DNA of 61,809 nt from an uncultured Ruthenibacterium sp. (GTDB lineage: Bacteria > Bacillota > Clostridia > Oscillospirales > Ruminococcaceae), in contig CALXBN010000047.1 of the NCBI GenBank assembly GCA_944386555.1, positions 1-61,809 of the forward strand. Direction: 5' to 3'. Both the position numbers and the translations under genes were made by a program. The notes below the pieces were generated by a model, which saw only the letters and a program-made list of their open reading frames with translations, did not search any database and was not told the origin of the DNA. Shown piece by piece: positions 26,499 through 34,694 of this stretch (position 1 is its first letter; the number at the start of each line of letters is the position of its first letter).

Positions 26499-26768
26499 AA
26501 CGTCCGATACACCCGCGGTACCACTCTTGTTGCCGTGCGCCGCACGGCCTCTCTGTATGGTCGGCGCTTTTCCCGGGGGAAAACTGCGAACCACCTCCCG
26601 GATAACGGTGGGATGCCGGCGGCGCCTACCTGCCCCGGGGGCCATCAGCGTGCTGCTCAGGGGCCAGTATCCAGAAGCCGCGGCGCTGCCTTCCACCAAA
26701 AGCGGCAGCTCTCTGGGGCCGCGGGGTTTCTGTTTTCTCCCCGTCTGTGCATTTTGCAAGAATATGGG
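26447..26768 (-). ncRNA. T-box leader (tRNA-Leu-sensing) of the leu operon
   Basis: This minus-strand leader carries the T-box core AGTGGTACCGCGGG (26527-26512 region; the complement CGCGGTACCA is at 26514-26523). A Stem I-like arm lies upstream: GCTGCC...GGCAGC nested in CCGCGGC...GCCGCGG around a GGTGGAAG loop. It ends in a strong terminator. CUG (Leu) triplets occur on the 3' side of the presumed specifier loop, which agrees with the leuACDB operon downstream. Uncharged tRNA-Leu should stabilise the antiterminator and allow transcription. Confidence 0.93.
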
Positions 26769-26771
26769 TTT

Positions 26772-26800
26772 ATTTTACTGAAATCCAGGCGGATTGTCAA
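26772..26800 (-). promoter_or_regulatory. Promoter of the leu T-box operon
   Basis: Minus strand: a perfect TTGACA (26800-26795), 17-base spacer, TAAAAT (26777-26772). The promoter is embedded in the last codons of the upstream cyclo-ligase gene, and its -10 includes that gene's TAA stop. Confidence 0.85.
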
Positions 26801-27410
26801 GCGTTTTTTGCAAAAGAAGTTCCCCGTACACGCCGCACTCGGTGAGTACGGCGTCCATGGGTACATCCAGTGCGCCGGCGGGTACGGTGGGCCGCAACAG
26901 GGCAGCCCGGCACAGGGCCACCTTCACCGCTTCGGGGCGCAGGGCGGGCAGATACCGGTCGTAATATCCGGCGCCCCGGCCCAGGCGGGTCCCGTCGGCC
27001 CCGGCGGCCAGACAGGGGATCACTGCCAGGTCGATCTCCCCGGGGGCCAGGGCCGGGCCCGGTGCTTCGGCAATGCCGTAGGCGCCCGGCTGCAGGGCAG
27101 ACAGGGCTTGCACCCGGCGGGCTTCCATCTGCCCGGGGCCGGTGCATGCGGGCAGGCACAGCATTTTGCCATCGGCCAGCACCCGGGTGAGGAAGGGGGT
27201 GATGTCCGGCTCGCAGCCCATAGGCGCGAAGGCCAGAACCACCCGGGCAGCCCGGTAGACAGACAGGGCTGCCAGCCGTGCAGCCATGGCCGCACCGGCG
27301 GCCTGCCGGCCCTCCAGGCCCTTCAGCTTGTTTCGGGCCCAGGTGCGGGCCGCGGCCTTTCGGGCGGCCAGTGCGGCGGGTGCAGAGCCCGCCGGGGCCG
27401 GGCCGCTCAT
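26775..27410 (-). CDS. 5-formyltetrahydrofolate cyclo-ligase
   Basis: ATP-dependent enzyme converting 5-formyl-THF to 5,10-methenyl-THF (MTHFS family), about 211 aa. The hallmark RLGRGAGYYDRYLPAL is near residue 155, and the phosphate/folate segment FAPMGCEPDITPFL near residue 65. ATG 27410 overlaps the stop of the glycosyltransferase gene as ATGA with no separate RBS, so translation is coupled; the long frame upstream has no support. It is the last gene of the polysaccharide operon, which is functionally unexpected and may be only positional. Confidence 0.9.
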   Translation of the reverse strand: MSGPAPAGSAPAALAARKAAARTWARNKLKGLEGRQAAGAAMAARLAALSVYRAARVVLAFAPMGCEPDITPFLTRVLADGKMLCLPACTGPGQMEARRVQALSALQPGAYGIAEAPGPALAPGEIDLAVIPCLAAGADGTRLGRGAGYYDRYLPALRPEAVKVALCRAALLRPTVPAGALDVPMDAVLTECGVYGELLLQKTLDNPPGFQ

Positions 27411-29224
27411 CGCGCCGCCGGCCCGGGCATGGGCCAGGCGGGCAGCACGTCGGCCTCGGAGAAATCCTCCCGGTCCAGCGTCAGGTTGGGGTTGTAGAAG
27501 GGGTCGCGCAGCAGCCGGGCGCGGCCGTAACGGCTTTCCAGGCGCCGGCGTTCGCCCTCGAAGCGCTCTTTGGCCGGGCCCTTGGTATCCAGGCCCCGGC
27601 TCTTGCTCTCGTAATGGTACAGCTCGGCATAGGGCGTCCACAGAATCCGGTAGCCTGCATTGCCCACGGACAGGCAGAAATCCACGTCGTTGAAAGCTAC
27701 GGCAAAGCCCTCGTCCATACCGCCCACGGCGTCGTACACCGCGCTTTTCACCATCAGGCAGGCGGCGGTAACGGCGGAAAAGTCCTGCACGGTGGCCAGG
27801 CGGAACATGTACCCCGAGGCGCCCCGGCGGGCGTACTTGTGGCTGTGGCCCGCAAAGCCTCCCAGGCCGGTAATGACACCCCCGTGCTGTACGGTGTCAT
27901 CGGGGTAATACAGTTTGGCGCCCACAATGCCCACCCCTGGCTGGCTGCACAGGGCCAGCAGCTCGGTCATCCAGCCGTCGGTCAGCACCTCCACATCGTT
28001 GTTCAAAAGCAGCAGGTATTCGCCTTTTGCCTGGCGGCGGCCGAAATTGTTCACGGCGGAGAAGTTGAACGGCCCCTCGTAGGTGACCACCCGCACCGCC
28101 GGCCAGCGGGCCTGGGCCTCGCGGTAGTAGGCGAAGGTGGCCGGGTCGGCGGAATTGTTCTCCACCACGATCACCTCATAGCAGGGCCATCGGGTCTTTT
28201 CGGCGATGGAGCGCAGGGCCTTGTCCAGATCCTCGGCGTGGTCTTTATTGGGGATGATCACACTCACCAGAGGCTGGCCCTGGATCTCGTACGCCACCTT
28301 GTAGGTGGAGGGGAACAGCCCGTCCATCGCCCGGCCTTTTGCGCCGGTGCGCGCCAGATGGGCGTCGATGGCCCGCCGGGCTGCGGCGGCCACATAGGGC
28401 TTGGCGGCAGTGCCCACGCTGGTGGAGCCCGCGTGGGTGCGCCAGAAGTACAGCACCAGGGGTACATGCACCGGCGCTGCCCGCTCGCTGAGCTTCAAGA
28501 ACAGGTCGTGGTCCTGGCTGCCGTCGCAGGCCGGGTCCAGCCCGCCCACGGCGTCGAACAGATCCTTTTTGAATACGGAAAGGTGGCAGATATAATTGCA
28601 GCAGTTCAGGTAATCGGGGGCGAAATCGGGCTTGAAGTGGCCCACGGACGCCCGGGCGGGGTCGGTCTCGAACAGGGCTTCGTCGCTGTACAGAAAACCC
28701 GCGCCGGTGCGGTGGGCGGCCTCCAGCATGTAGTATACCGCTGCGGGGCTCAGCACGTCGTCGTGGTCCGCCAGGGCCAGGTAAGTGCCCTCGGCCAGGG
28801 CGGCGGCGGCGTTGGTGTTGGCGCTGATGCCCCGGTTTTTCACCTTCACATAGCGCAGCTTGTCCCCCAGCCGCCCGCGCAGGTATTCTTCCACGCCGGC
28901 GTGGTCTTCGTCCGAGGCGTCGGCGGCGCATAGCTGCCAGTTGGGGCAGCTCTGGGCCAGCAGGCTGTCCGTCAGGGCCTTCAAAAAGGGCCGGGGCGTG
29001 TTGTAGAAGGGCACACAGATGGACAAAAGGGGCCAGGCGGCGGTGTCGGCCGCGGCCTGGGCGGCCAGCACGTCCCGGGGCGGCAGAAAGCGCCCCTTGC
29101 GGCTTTTCAGCCGCCGGCGCACAAAACCTGCCGTGCGGGCCCAGGTAGAGGAAAGGCCCTCTTCCCGGAGGGTATCCAGGAAGAAGGCGGCCAGCTCTTT
29201 TGCACGTTTCAGTTTGGGGTCCAT
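27407..29224 (-). CDS. Two-domain GT2 glycosyltransferase
   Basis: Cytoplasmic glycosyltransferase of 605 aa with two GT-A (family 2) domains. The first, about residues 65-330, has SICVPFYNTPRPF and the metal motif ALADHDD. The second, about 335-580, has VSVIIPNKDHAEDLDKA, the NND motif in LLLLNNDVEV and a DVDFCL acid. An N-terminal helical stretch precedes the domains. Such double GT2 proteins build repeating surface polysaccharides, often adding rhamnose or galactose. It is next to a paralogous gene and an ABC polysaccharide exporter; the sugar donors are unknown. Confidence 0.9.
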   Translation of the reverse strand: MDPKLKRAKELAAFFLDTLREEGLSSTWARTAGFVRRRLKSRKGRFLPPRDVLAAQAAADTAAWPLLSICVPFYNTPRPFLKALTDSLLAQSCPNWQLCAADASDEDHAGVEEYLRGRLGDKLRYVKVKNRGISANTNAAAALAEGTYLALADHDDVLSPAAVYYMLEAAHRTGAGFLYSDEALFETDPARASVGHFKPDFAPDYLNCCNYICHLSVFKKDLFDAVGGLDPACDGSQDHDLFLKLSERAAPVHVPLVLYFWRTHAGSTSVGTAAKPYVAAAARRAIDAHLARTGAKGRAMDGLFPSTYKVAYEIQGQPLVSVIIPNKDHAEDLDKALRSIAEKTRWPCYEVIVVENNSADPATFAYYREAQARWPAVRVVTYEGPFNFSAVNNFGRRQAKGEYLLLLNNDVEVLTDGWMTELLALCSQPGVGIVGAKLYYPDDTVQHGGVITGLGGFAGHSHKYARRGASGYMFRLATVQDFSAVTAACLMVKSAVYDAVGGMDEGFAVAFNDVDFCLSVGNAGYRILWTPYAELYHYESKSRGLDTKGPAKERFEGERRRLESRYGRARLLRDPFYNPNLTLDREDFSEADVLPAWPMPGPAAR

Positions 29225-29263
29225 GAAAAGCCTCCCCTCGGCGCGCCGGACGGCCCGGGCGCC

Positions 29264-31228
29264 TTATTTGTAGCCGTAGTTTTCGTACAGGGTGGTGAAG
29301 TGGGGGTTGTAATAGGGATCCCCGGCATCGATCAGGTCCCGGTACTTTTCCACAAAGCGGGCCTTCTCGGCTTCGTAGCGGGCCTGTTTCTCCCCGCCGG
29401 CGTGGGTGTCGTCCCCCCGGCTTTTGCTCTCGTAGTGGATGCCTGCGGCGAAAGGCGTCATCACGTTTAGATATCCTTGCCCGCGCAGGCGCAAACAGAA
29501 GTCCACATCATTGTAAGCTACGGCAAAGTTTTCCTCGTCCAGCCCGCCAAGGGCGTCGTACAGGCTCTTTTTCACCATCAGGCACGCGCCGGTGACGGCG
29601 CTCATGTTCTGGGCAGTGGCCAGGCGGTACATGTCCCCGGCGGAATCCCGGGGATGGCCTTTGTGATTGTGGCCCGCGCTGCCGCCCAGGCCCACGAACA
29701 CACCGGCATGCTGTACGGTACCGTCGGGGTAGAACAGCTTGGCCCCCACGGCGCCCACGTCCGGGCGCTGGGAGTAGCTGACCATCTCCCGGATGAAATC
29801 CGGCGTTTCGAAGGCCACGTCGTTGTTCAAAAGCAGCAGGTGCCGGCCCCGGGCAAAGCGGGCGCCGAAGTTGTTGATGGCGGAAAAGTTGAACGGGCCC
29901 TCATACCGCACCAGCCGCAGGCCGGGCAGGTGCTCCTTGGCGGCGGCATAGAAGGCGGTGGTGGCCGGGTCGGCAGAGTTGTTTTCGATGACGATGACCT
30001 CCAGGTTGCTCCACCCGGCATTCTTATACAGGCCGGCCAGGCAGCGCTTGAGGTCCTCCACATGGTCTTTGTTGGGGATCAGAACGCTGACGGACTCCTC
30101 GGCCCGGGCCTCGTATATCGTGCGGTAGGCGCCGGGGCAGCCGTCGATGGGCTGTACCTGTCCCGCCAGGCCCAGGCGGCCCAGCTGGGCCTGCACGGCT
30201 TTGGCGCCGGCTTCGAGAGCATAGGGCTTGGCCTCCATGTTGCCGGCGGTGGAGCCCGCGTGCCGGCGCCAGTAATACAGCACCTTGGGCACATGGGCCA
30301 CCTTGGCGGCGTGTTCGGTGAGGCGCAGGGTCAGGTCATAGTCCTGGGCGCCGTCAAAGGCCGGGTCTTCCCCGCCGCCTGCGCGGGCCAGCAGGTCCCG
30401 GCTGAACACCAGAAAATGGGTAATATAATTGCACCCCCGCAGAGTATCCGGTGAGAAATCGGGCTTGAAGTGATACTCTCCCAGATTTTTCAGTTTTTCG
30501 TCCAGCACGATCTCGTCCGAGTACACCACATCCGCGCCGTCATTGATGGCCTTCACCGCCTCGTACAGGGCGTTGGGGCTCAGCACATCGTCATGGTCCA
30601 GCAGGGCCAGGTAGTCGCCCTCGGCCTCAGCCAGGCCCACGTTGGTATTGGCGGAAATGCCCTCGTTTTTGGCGATGCGGCAGTATTTGATGCGGCTGTC
30701 ACGCACGCGGGAGGCCGTTTTGCCCACGGCGGCGTAGGCGGGAGTGGAAGCGTCTACCAGCACCAGCTCCCAGTTTTTATAGCTCTGGGCCCGCACGCTG
30801 GCAATCATCTGTTTTAAGTATTTGATCGGGGTATTGTACAGGGGTACCACGATGCTGACCTTCGGCATCCGGGGAAATTCCTCCTGTGCCTGGGCCTTCA
30901 GCTCCCGGCGCAGGGGGATGTCCGCCCGAAAGCGCCAGCTCTCTCCTTTTCTCATCAGATCCACCCGATAACTCACCTCTCTTGCCAATGCCTGGGGCCC
31001 CCGCTGGCGCAGGCAGCGCCAGCCCCGCCTCAGCAGGCTGGCCCCATGGGCAGGGTTCATCACCCGCCGCAGGGCTTTGCCCACACTGTCCGCCTGGGGA
31101 GGCGGGGTGCAGGGCTGCGCCGGCCCGGGCTGTTCGGCGGCCCCTTCGGCCGGCGCCAGCAGCGCCGCGGCCCGGGCCAGGTCCTGCTCCGGCTGCGCGT
31201 CTGCAGGGCGGGCCTGCCCCGCGCTCAT
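29264..31228 (-). CDS. Two-domain GT2 glycosyltransferase (paralogue)
   Basis: About 654 aa. It starts with a roughly 150-residue low-complexity/helical N-terminal extension, then GT2 domain 1 (VSIVVPLYNTPIKYL, LALLDHDDVLSP) and GT2 domain 2 (VSVLIPNKDHVEDLKR, LLLLNNDVAF, AYNDVDFCLRL). ATG 31228 overlaps the ABC ATPase stop (ATGA). Its second domain is closely similar to that of the neighbouring gene, with shared blocks such as VIENNSADPATTAFY and EGPFNFSAINNFG. This points to tandem duplication and divergence. Confidence 0.9.
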   Translation of the reverse strand: MSAGQARPADAQPEQDLARAAALLAPAEGAAEQPGPAQPCTPPPQADSVGKALRRVMNPAHGASLLRRGWRCLRQRGPQALAREVSYRVDLMRKGESWRFRADIPLRRELKAQAQEEFPRMPKVSIVVPLYNTPIKYLKQMIASVRAQSYKNWELVLVDASTPAYAAVGKTASRVRDSRIKYCRIAKNEGISANTNVGLAEAEGDYLALLDHDDVLSPNALYEAVKAINDGADVVYSDEIVLDEKLKNLGEYHFKPDFSPDTLRGCNYITHFLVFSRDLLARAGGGEDPAFDGAQDYDLTLRLTEHAAKVAHVPKVLYYWRRHAGSTAGNMEAKPYALEAGAKAVQAQLGRLGLAGQVQPIDGCPGAYRTIYEARAEESVSVLIPNKDHVEDLKRCLAGLYKNAGWSNLEVIVIENNSADPATTAFYAAAKEHLPGLRLVRYEGPFNFSAINNFGARFARGRHLLLLNNDVAFETPDFIREMVSYSQRPDVGAVGAKLFYPDGTVQHAGVFVGLGGSAGHNHKGHPRDSAGDMYRLATAQNMSAVTGACLMVKKSLYDALGGLDEENFAVAYNDVDFCLRLRGQGYLNVMTPFAAGIHYESKSRGDDTHAGGEKQARYEAEKARFVEKYRDLIDAGDPYYNPHFTTLYENYGYK

Positions 31229-31983
31229 GTGCCGGCCTCCGTGCCCTGGTCCAGGGCTTTGTAGGCTTCGCATACTGTGCGCACATCGCCGGCCATGCGC
31301 ACCCGGCCGCGCTCCAGCCAGGTAACTTTGTTGCACATGCGCTCCACCTGCTCGATGGAATGGCTTACCAGCAGCACGGTGGTGCCGCCGGCCATCAGCT
31401 CCTTCATGCGCTTTTCGCATTTCTCCTGAAACAGGAAATCCCCTACCGAGAGGATCTCGTCGGCGATGAGTACGTCGGGTTTGGTGATGGTGGCGATGGC
31501 GAAGGCAATGCGGCTGACCATACCGGAAGAATAATTCTTCAGCGGCACGTCCAGAAAGTCCCGCAGCTCGGAGAAATCCACGATCTCGTCGAATTTTTCG
31601 CTGATATATCGGGGCGTCAGGCCCAGTACGGTGCCGTTCAGGTAGATGTTTTCCCGGGCGGTCAGATCCATATCAAAGCCCGCGCCCAGTTCGATCAGCG
31701 GCGCGATGGACCCGCGCACCGTCACGCTGCCGGCGCTGGGTTTGTACACCCCGGCAATCACTTTCAGAAGGGTGGACTTGCCCGATCCGTTCAGCCCCAC
31801 CAGGCCGTAGAAATCGCCTTTTTCCACCTCCAGGCTCACGTCCCGCAGGGCGTAGAATTCGTCGAACTGCAGCTTGCCCTTGACGGCGGCCAGCAGATAT
31901 TCCTTCAGGCTCTCATGCTTTTCTTTGCTGAGGTTGAACCGCATGGAGACGTGGTTCACCTCGATCATTTTGCTGTTTTCCAT
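31225..31983 (-). CDS. Polysaccharide ABC exporter ATP-binding protein (Wzt/TagH type)
   Basis: ATPase of about 252 aa for export of a lipid-linked polysaccharide. Features are the typical N-terminal VNHVSMRFNLSKEKHESLKEYL, Walker A VGLNGSGKST, signature KNYSSGMVSRIAFA, Walker B DVLIADEILSVGD and the switch His in LLVSHSIEQ. It lacks the C-terminal carbohydrate-binding domain of some Wzt proteins. ATG 31983 follows GAGGGGG. The partner permease is immediately upstream. Confidence 0.94.
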   Translation of the reverse strand: MENSKMIEVNHVSMRFNLSKEKHESLKEYLLAAVKGKLQFDEFYALRDVSLEVEKGDFYGLVGLNGSGKSTLLKVIAGVYKPSAGSVTVRGSIAPLIELGAGFDMDLTARENIYLNGTVLGLTPRYISEKFDEIVDFSELRDFLDVPLKNYSSGMVSRIAFAIATITKPDVLIADEILSVGDFLFQEKCEKRMKELMAGGTTVLLVSHSIEQVERMCNKVTWLERGRVRMAGDVRTVCEAYKALDQGTEAGT

Positions 31984-31994
31984 GGTGCGCCCCC

Positions 31995-32801
31995 TCAAAT
32001 ATGCAGGATGAATTTGTCCTGCTGGCTGCGGAACACCACAAGGCCCACCGCCAGGGCCACCAGGGCGCAGGCGGCGCACACCCACAGGGTATTGAAGTCC
32101 AGCAGCTGGCCGTCCAGCACTGCCATGCGGAACCCTTTGATATACCAGTACAGCGGGTTGAAGCCGATGAACCGGCGCAGGATTTCGCCCGCGGCGCCGC
32201 CCATCTGCACGGGGTCGTAAAAAATAGCGGAAAAGTACATCAGTGCCGTGATGAATACGCCCCACAGGTGCATGATGTCCCGGAAGAACACCGTGGCCGC
32301 AGACAGGCACAGCCCCACGCCCAGGGTGAATACGAACAGCGTCAGCAGCGGATACAGCGCCAGCGGAATGGTGAGATGCACCGGCGCACCGGTAAACAGC
32401 ATGACGATCACCAGGGCGATGAAGCTGAACACGCAGTTCACCAGGGAAAAACATACCTTCTCCAAAGGGAAGATGTACTTGGGGATATACACTTTTTTAA
32501 TCAGGGGCGCGGCGGCCAGCACGCTGCTCATGGCGGTGGAGGTGCCCTCGTTGAAGAAATTGAACAGCAGCTGGCCGATGATCAGGTACACCGAAAAATT
32601 TTCGATGCCCGCACTGCGCATATCCAGAATGGTGGAGAACACCGCCACCATTACCACGTTCATCAAAAGGGGGTTCAGCACGCTCCACACCACGCCCAGC
32701 ACGCTGCGCCGGTACTTCAGTTTGAAATCCCGGCTGATCAGGTTGTACAGCAGATAACGGTAGCGCCAGAAGTCCTTCAAATACGCTTTCAGCAGGCTCA
32801 T
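31995..32801 (-). CDS. Polysaccharide ABC exporter permease (Wzm/TagG type)
   Basis: Six-helix ABC-2 type permease, 268 aa. The N-terminal amphipathic segment YNLISRDFKLKYRRSVLGVVWSVLNPL is the family signature. With the adjacent ATPase it forms the flippase for a teichoic-acid-like or O-antigen-like polymer. It begins four bases after rfbC. Confidence 0.94.
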   Translation of the reverse strand: MSLLKAYLKDFWRYRYLLYNLISRDFKLKYRRSVLGVVWSVLNPLLMNVVMVAVFSTILDMRSAGIENFSVYLIIGQLLFNFFNEGTSTAMSSVLAAAPLIKKVYIPKYIFPLEKVCFSLVNCVFSFIALVIVMLFTGAPVHLTIPLALYPLLTLFVFTLGVGLCLSAATVFFRDIMHLWGVFITALMYFSAIFYDPVQMGGAAGEILRRFIGFNPLYWYIKGFRMAVLDGQLLDFNTLWVCAACALVALAVGLVVFRSQQDKFILHI

Positions 32802-32805
32802 GGGC

Positions 32806-33372
32806 TTACCACCTCTCGAAGAATTCGAAGGTCTGCTCTTTGAAGCCCGGGTGCACCTGGTCTTTCGCGGACAGCTGCACCGGTGCGTCCACAGCGGGCC
32901 ACTGGATGCCGATATCCGCGTCGTCCCATTTTACGCCGCCCTCGCCGGCGGGATCATAAAAATCGGTGCATTTATAGGTGAACTCCGCCTCGTCGCTGAG
33001 GACCAGGAACCCGTGGGCAAAGCCCTGGGGAATATAGAACTGGCGCTTGTTCTCGGCCGAAAGCACCACGCCCTCCCATTTGCCGAAGGTAGGGCTGTGC
33101 GGCCGGCAGTCCACGGCCACGTCGAACACCTCGCCGCGCACCACGCGCACCAGTTTTCCCTGGGGATGCCGGGTTTGAAAGTGCAGGCCGCGCAGTACGC
33201 CTTTGGTACTTTTGGACTGGTTGTCCTGCACAAAGGGGCCGGGAATGCCGGCGGCGGCAAACTCCTGCTGGGAATAGGTCTCCATAAAATAGCCCCGGCT
33301 GTCGCCGAAGACAGTGGGCTCAATGATCATGACGCCAGGGATGCCGGTGGGGATGAAGGTGAATTTACCCAT
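32806..33372 (-). CDS. rfbC: dTDP-4-dehydrorhamnose 3,5-epimerase
   Basis: Cupin-fold epimerase, 188 aa, third step of dTDP-L-rhamnose synthesis. It shows DSRGYFMETYSQQEF, the catalytic histidine in VLRGLHFQ, the paired Asp in VFDVAVDCR and the YIPQGFAHGF motif. The RBS AAAGGAAG precedes ATG 33372. It is the first gene of the polysaccharide operon, which implies that the polymer contains rhamnose or a related deoxyhexose. rfbA, rfbB and rfbD are not in the window. Confidence 0.95.
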   Translation of the reverse strand: MGKFTFIPTGIPGVMIIEPTVFGDSRGYFMETYSQQEFAAAGIPGPFVQDNQSKSTKGVLRGLHFQTRHPQGKLVRVVRGEVFDVAVDCRPHSPTFGKWEGVVLSAENKRQFYIPQGFAHGFLVLSDEAEFTYKCTDFYDPAGEGGVKWDDADIGIQWPAVDAPVQLSAKDQVHPGFKEQTFEFFERW

Positions 33373-33444
33373 GTGAAACTTCCTTTAGCTGCATATTTTG
33401 CCGCCGCTCGCCGGCCGGCGGCGCATACGGACGGTATTTTAATT

Positions 33445-33473
33445 AGCATAGCATAAAGCGCGGCCCATTTCAA
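33445..33473 (-). promoter_or_regulatory. Promoter of the polysaccharide operon
   Basis: Minus strand: TTGAAA (33473-33468), 17-base spacer, TATGCT (33450-33445); a second overlapping TATGCT lies directly upstream of it. Confidence 0.72.
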
Positions 33474-33494
33474 CCCGGCCCCTGTGCCGCCGGG

Positions 33495-33546
33495 GACAAA
33501 AAAGGGCCGCCCGCCGGGCGCGCAAAACCCTCCGGCGGGCGGAAAA
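33495..33546 (-). terminator. Terminator of the SpoIIQ-like gene
   Basis: Minus strand: CCGCCCGCCGG pairs with CCGGCGGGCGG, followed by CCCTTTTTTG, immediately past the M23 gene stop. Confidence 0.85.
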
Positions 33547-33553
33547 TGGTTTG

Positions 33554-34441
33554 TCAGGCGGCTGCCGGTGCGCCGGATGCGGCGCTTTCGGCCGTGGCCC
33601 GGGCGGGTGCGCCGCTCAGGGCATCAGGTTCCTGCACGGTGCCGGCGGCAGGGGAACGGGCGTCCTGCTCCAGCCCCAGCAGGGGCGCGGGGTCGATATA
33701 AGCGCCTTCCCGTACGCATTCTACGTGCAGATGCCGTTCCAGGGCGCCTTCACAGGGTACCTGCCCCAGCAGGCCGATCACTTTGCCCTGTTCCACCTGC
33801 TGGCCTTCGTCCACATAAACGCTGTCCAGCCCGCACAGGCGCACCAGGGTGCCGTCGGCGGCCTGCAGTTCCACAACGCCGCCCCACAGCGGATCATCTT
33901 CGGCGGTGAAGGTGACGGCGGCAGCCATGGGCGCCGCCACGTTTTCATGCTGGGCGCCTGCGATGTCTACGCCGTTGTGGGTGCGCCAGTCTTCCAGCGT
34001 TTCATTGTACACCAGCTCGTCACCGCTGTAAGCCTGCAAGAACTGCCCAGTCATCGGCGAGACGTAAGAGGGCGTCTGCTGTGCGGCCGGTGCGTCGGAT
34101 GCGGGCTGCCCGCCGCCAGAAGCCCCAGGCTGCGGCTGTGAGACAGCCGAGCTGGACCCAGCGGACGGCCGTGCGGCCGGCGCGGAGGATGAAGAGGAGG
34201 CGGCCGGTGCCGTTTCCTTCTCGGGCACGCCCTCTTGTGGGGTGTCTGCGGGTGTGTGCTCTTCGTTCCATGGTATGGTCTCCTCTCCGTCGATGGGTGC
34301 GGGCTGGGCGCTGTCGGTGCGCAGGTGCGTCATCATGCTGTCGATGGCCAGAAAGCTGGCCAGTGCCGCGCCGGCCACCACCAGCGTCAGGGCCAGGTAA
34401 AACCCCTTGCCTCTCCAGAATTTGGTGTTCCGTTGATTCAT
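33554..34441 (-). CDS. SpoIIQ-like membrane-anchored M23 peptidase
   Basis: A 295-aa protein with a short basic N-terminus, one membrane helix (about residues 13-34), a long Ser/Pro/Ala-rich linker (45-125) and a C-terminal LytM/M23 domain. Zinc-site residues appear intact: H155-x3-D159 in THNGVDI and H237-x-H239 in RHLHVE. The layout matches SpoIIQ, the forespore partner of SpoIIIAH in engulfment. Clostridial SpoIIQ often keeps the active site. Start ATG 34441 follows GGGAGG; a much longer upstream frame is antisense to the neighbouring gene and rejected. Another envelope LytM protein is the alternative. Confidence 0.82.
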   Translation of the reverse strand: MNQRNTKFWRGKGFYLALTLVVAGAALASFLAIDSMMTHLRTDSAQPAPIDGEETIPWNEEHTPADTPQEGVPEKETAPAASSSSSAPAARPSAGSSSAVSQPQPGASGGGQPASDAPAAQQTPSYVSPMTGQFLQAYSGDELVYNETLEDWRTHNGVDIAGAQHENVAAPMAAAVTFTAEDDPLWGGVVELQAADGTLVRLCGLDSVYVDEGQQVEQGKVIGLLGQVPCEGALERHLHVECVREGAYIDPAPLLGLEQDARSPAAGTVQEPDALSGAPARATAESAASGAPAAA

Positions 34442-34608
34442 TGTGTACCTCCCTGCCGGGCGGGCCGGCCGTTTTGCTGCCCGCGGCGGGCGGGCTTTAC
34501 CGGTAGTGTGGCCGCCGGCGGGCCGTTTATACATCCGTGCCGGCCCGCCGGCCGGGCCCGATGCTCGTGAACAGTTTGTAAAACCGCAGGCGATCCGACG
34601 CAAAACGG

Positions 34609-34637
34609 TTGCCTTTTTGCCGCCAAACAGATACAAT
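34609..34637 (+). promoter_or_regulatory. Promoter of the PsuG-like gene
   Basis: TTGCCT (34609-34614), 17-base spacer, TACAAT (34632-34637). Confidence 0.7.
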
Positions 34638-34694
34638 AAAGATGATTGCGGGCCGCCGCCCGCCTGACAGCCGATTGGAAAGGAGTGGCACCTT

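Noticed and set aside
24338..26605. Plus-strand frame of 755 codons opposite leuA
   Set aside because: Shadow of leuA and its T-box; no recognisable protein features.
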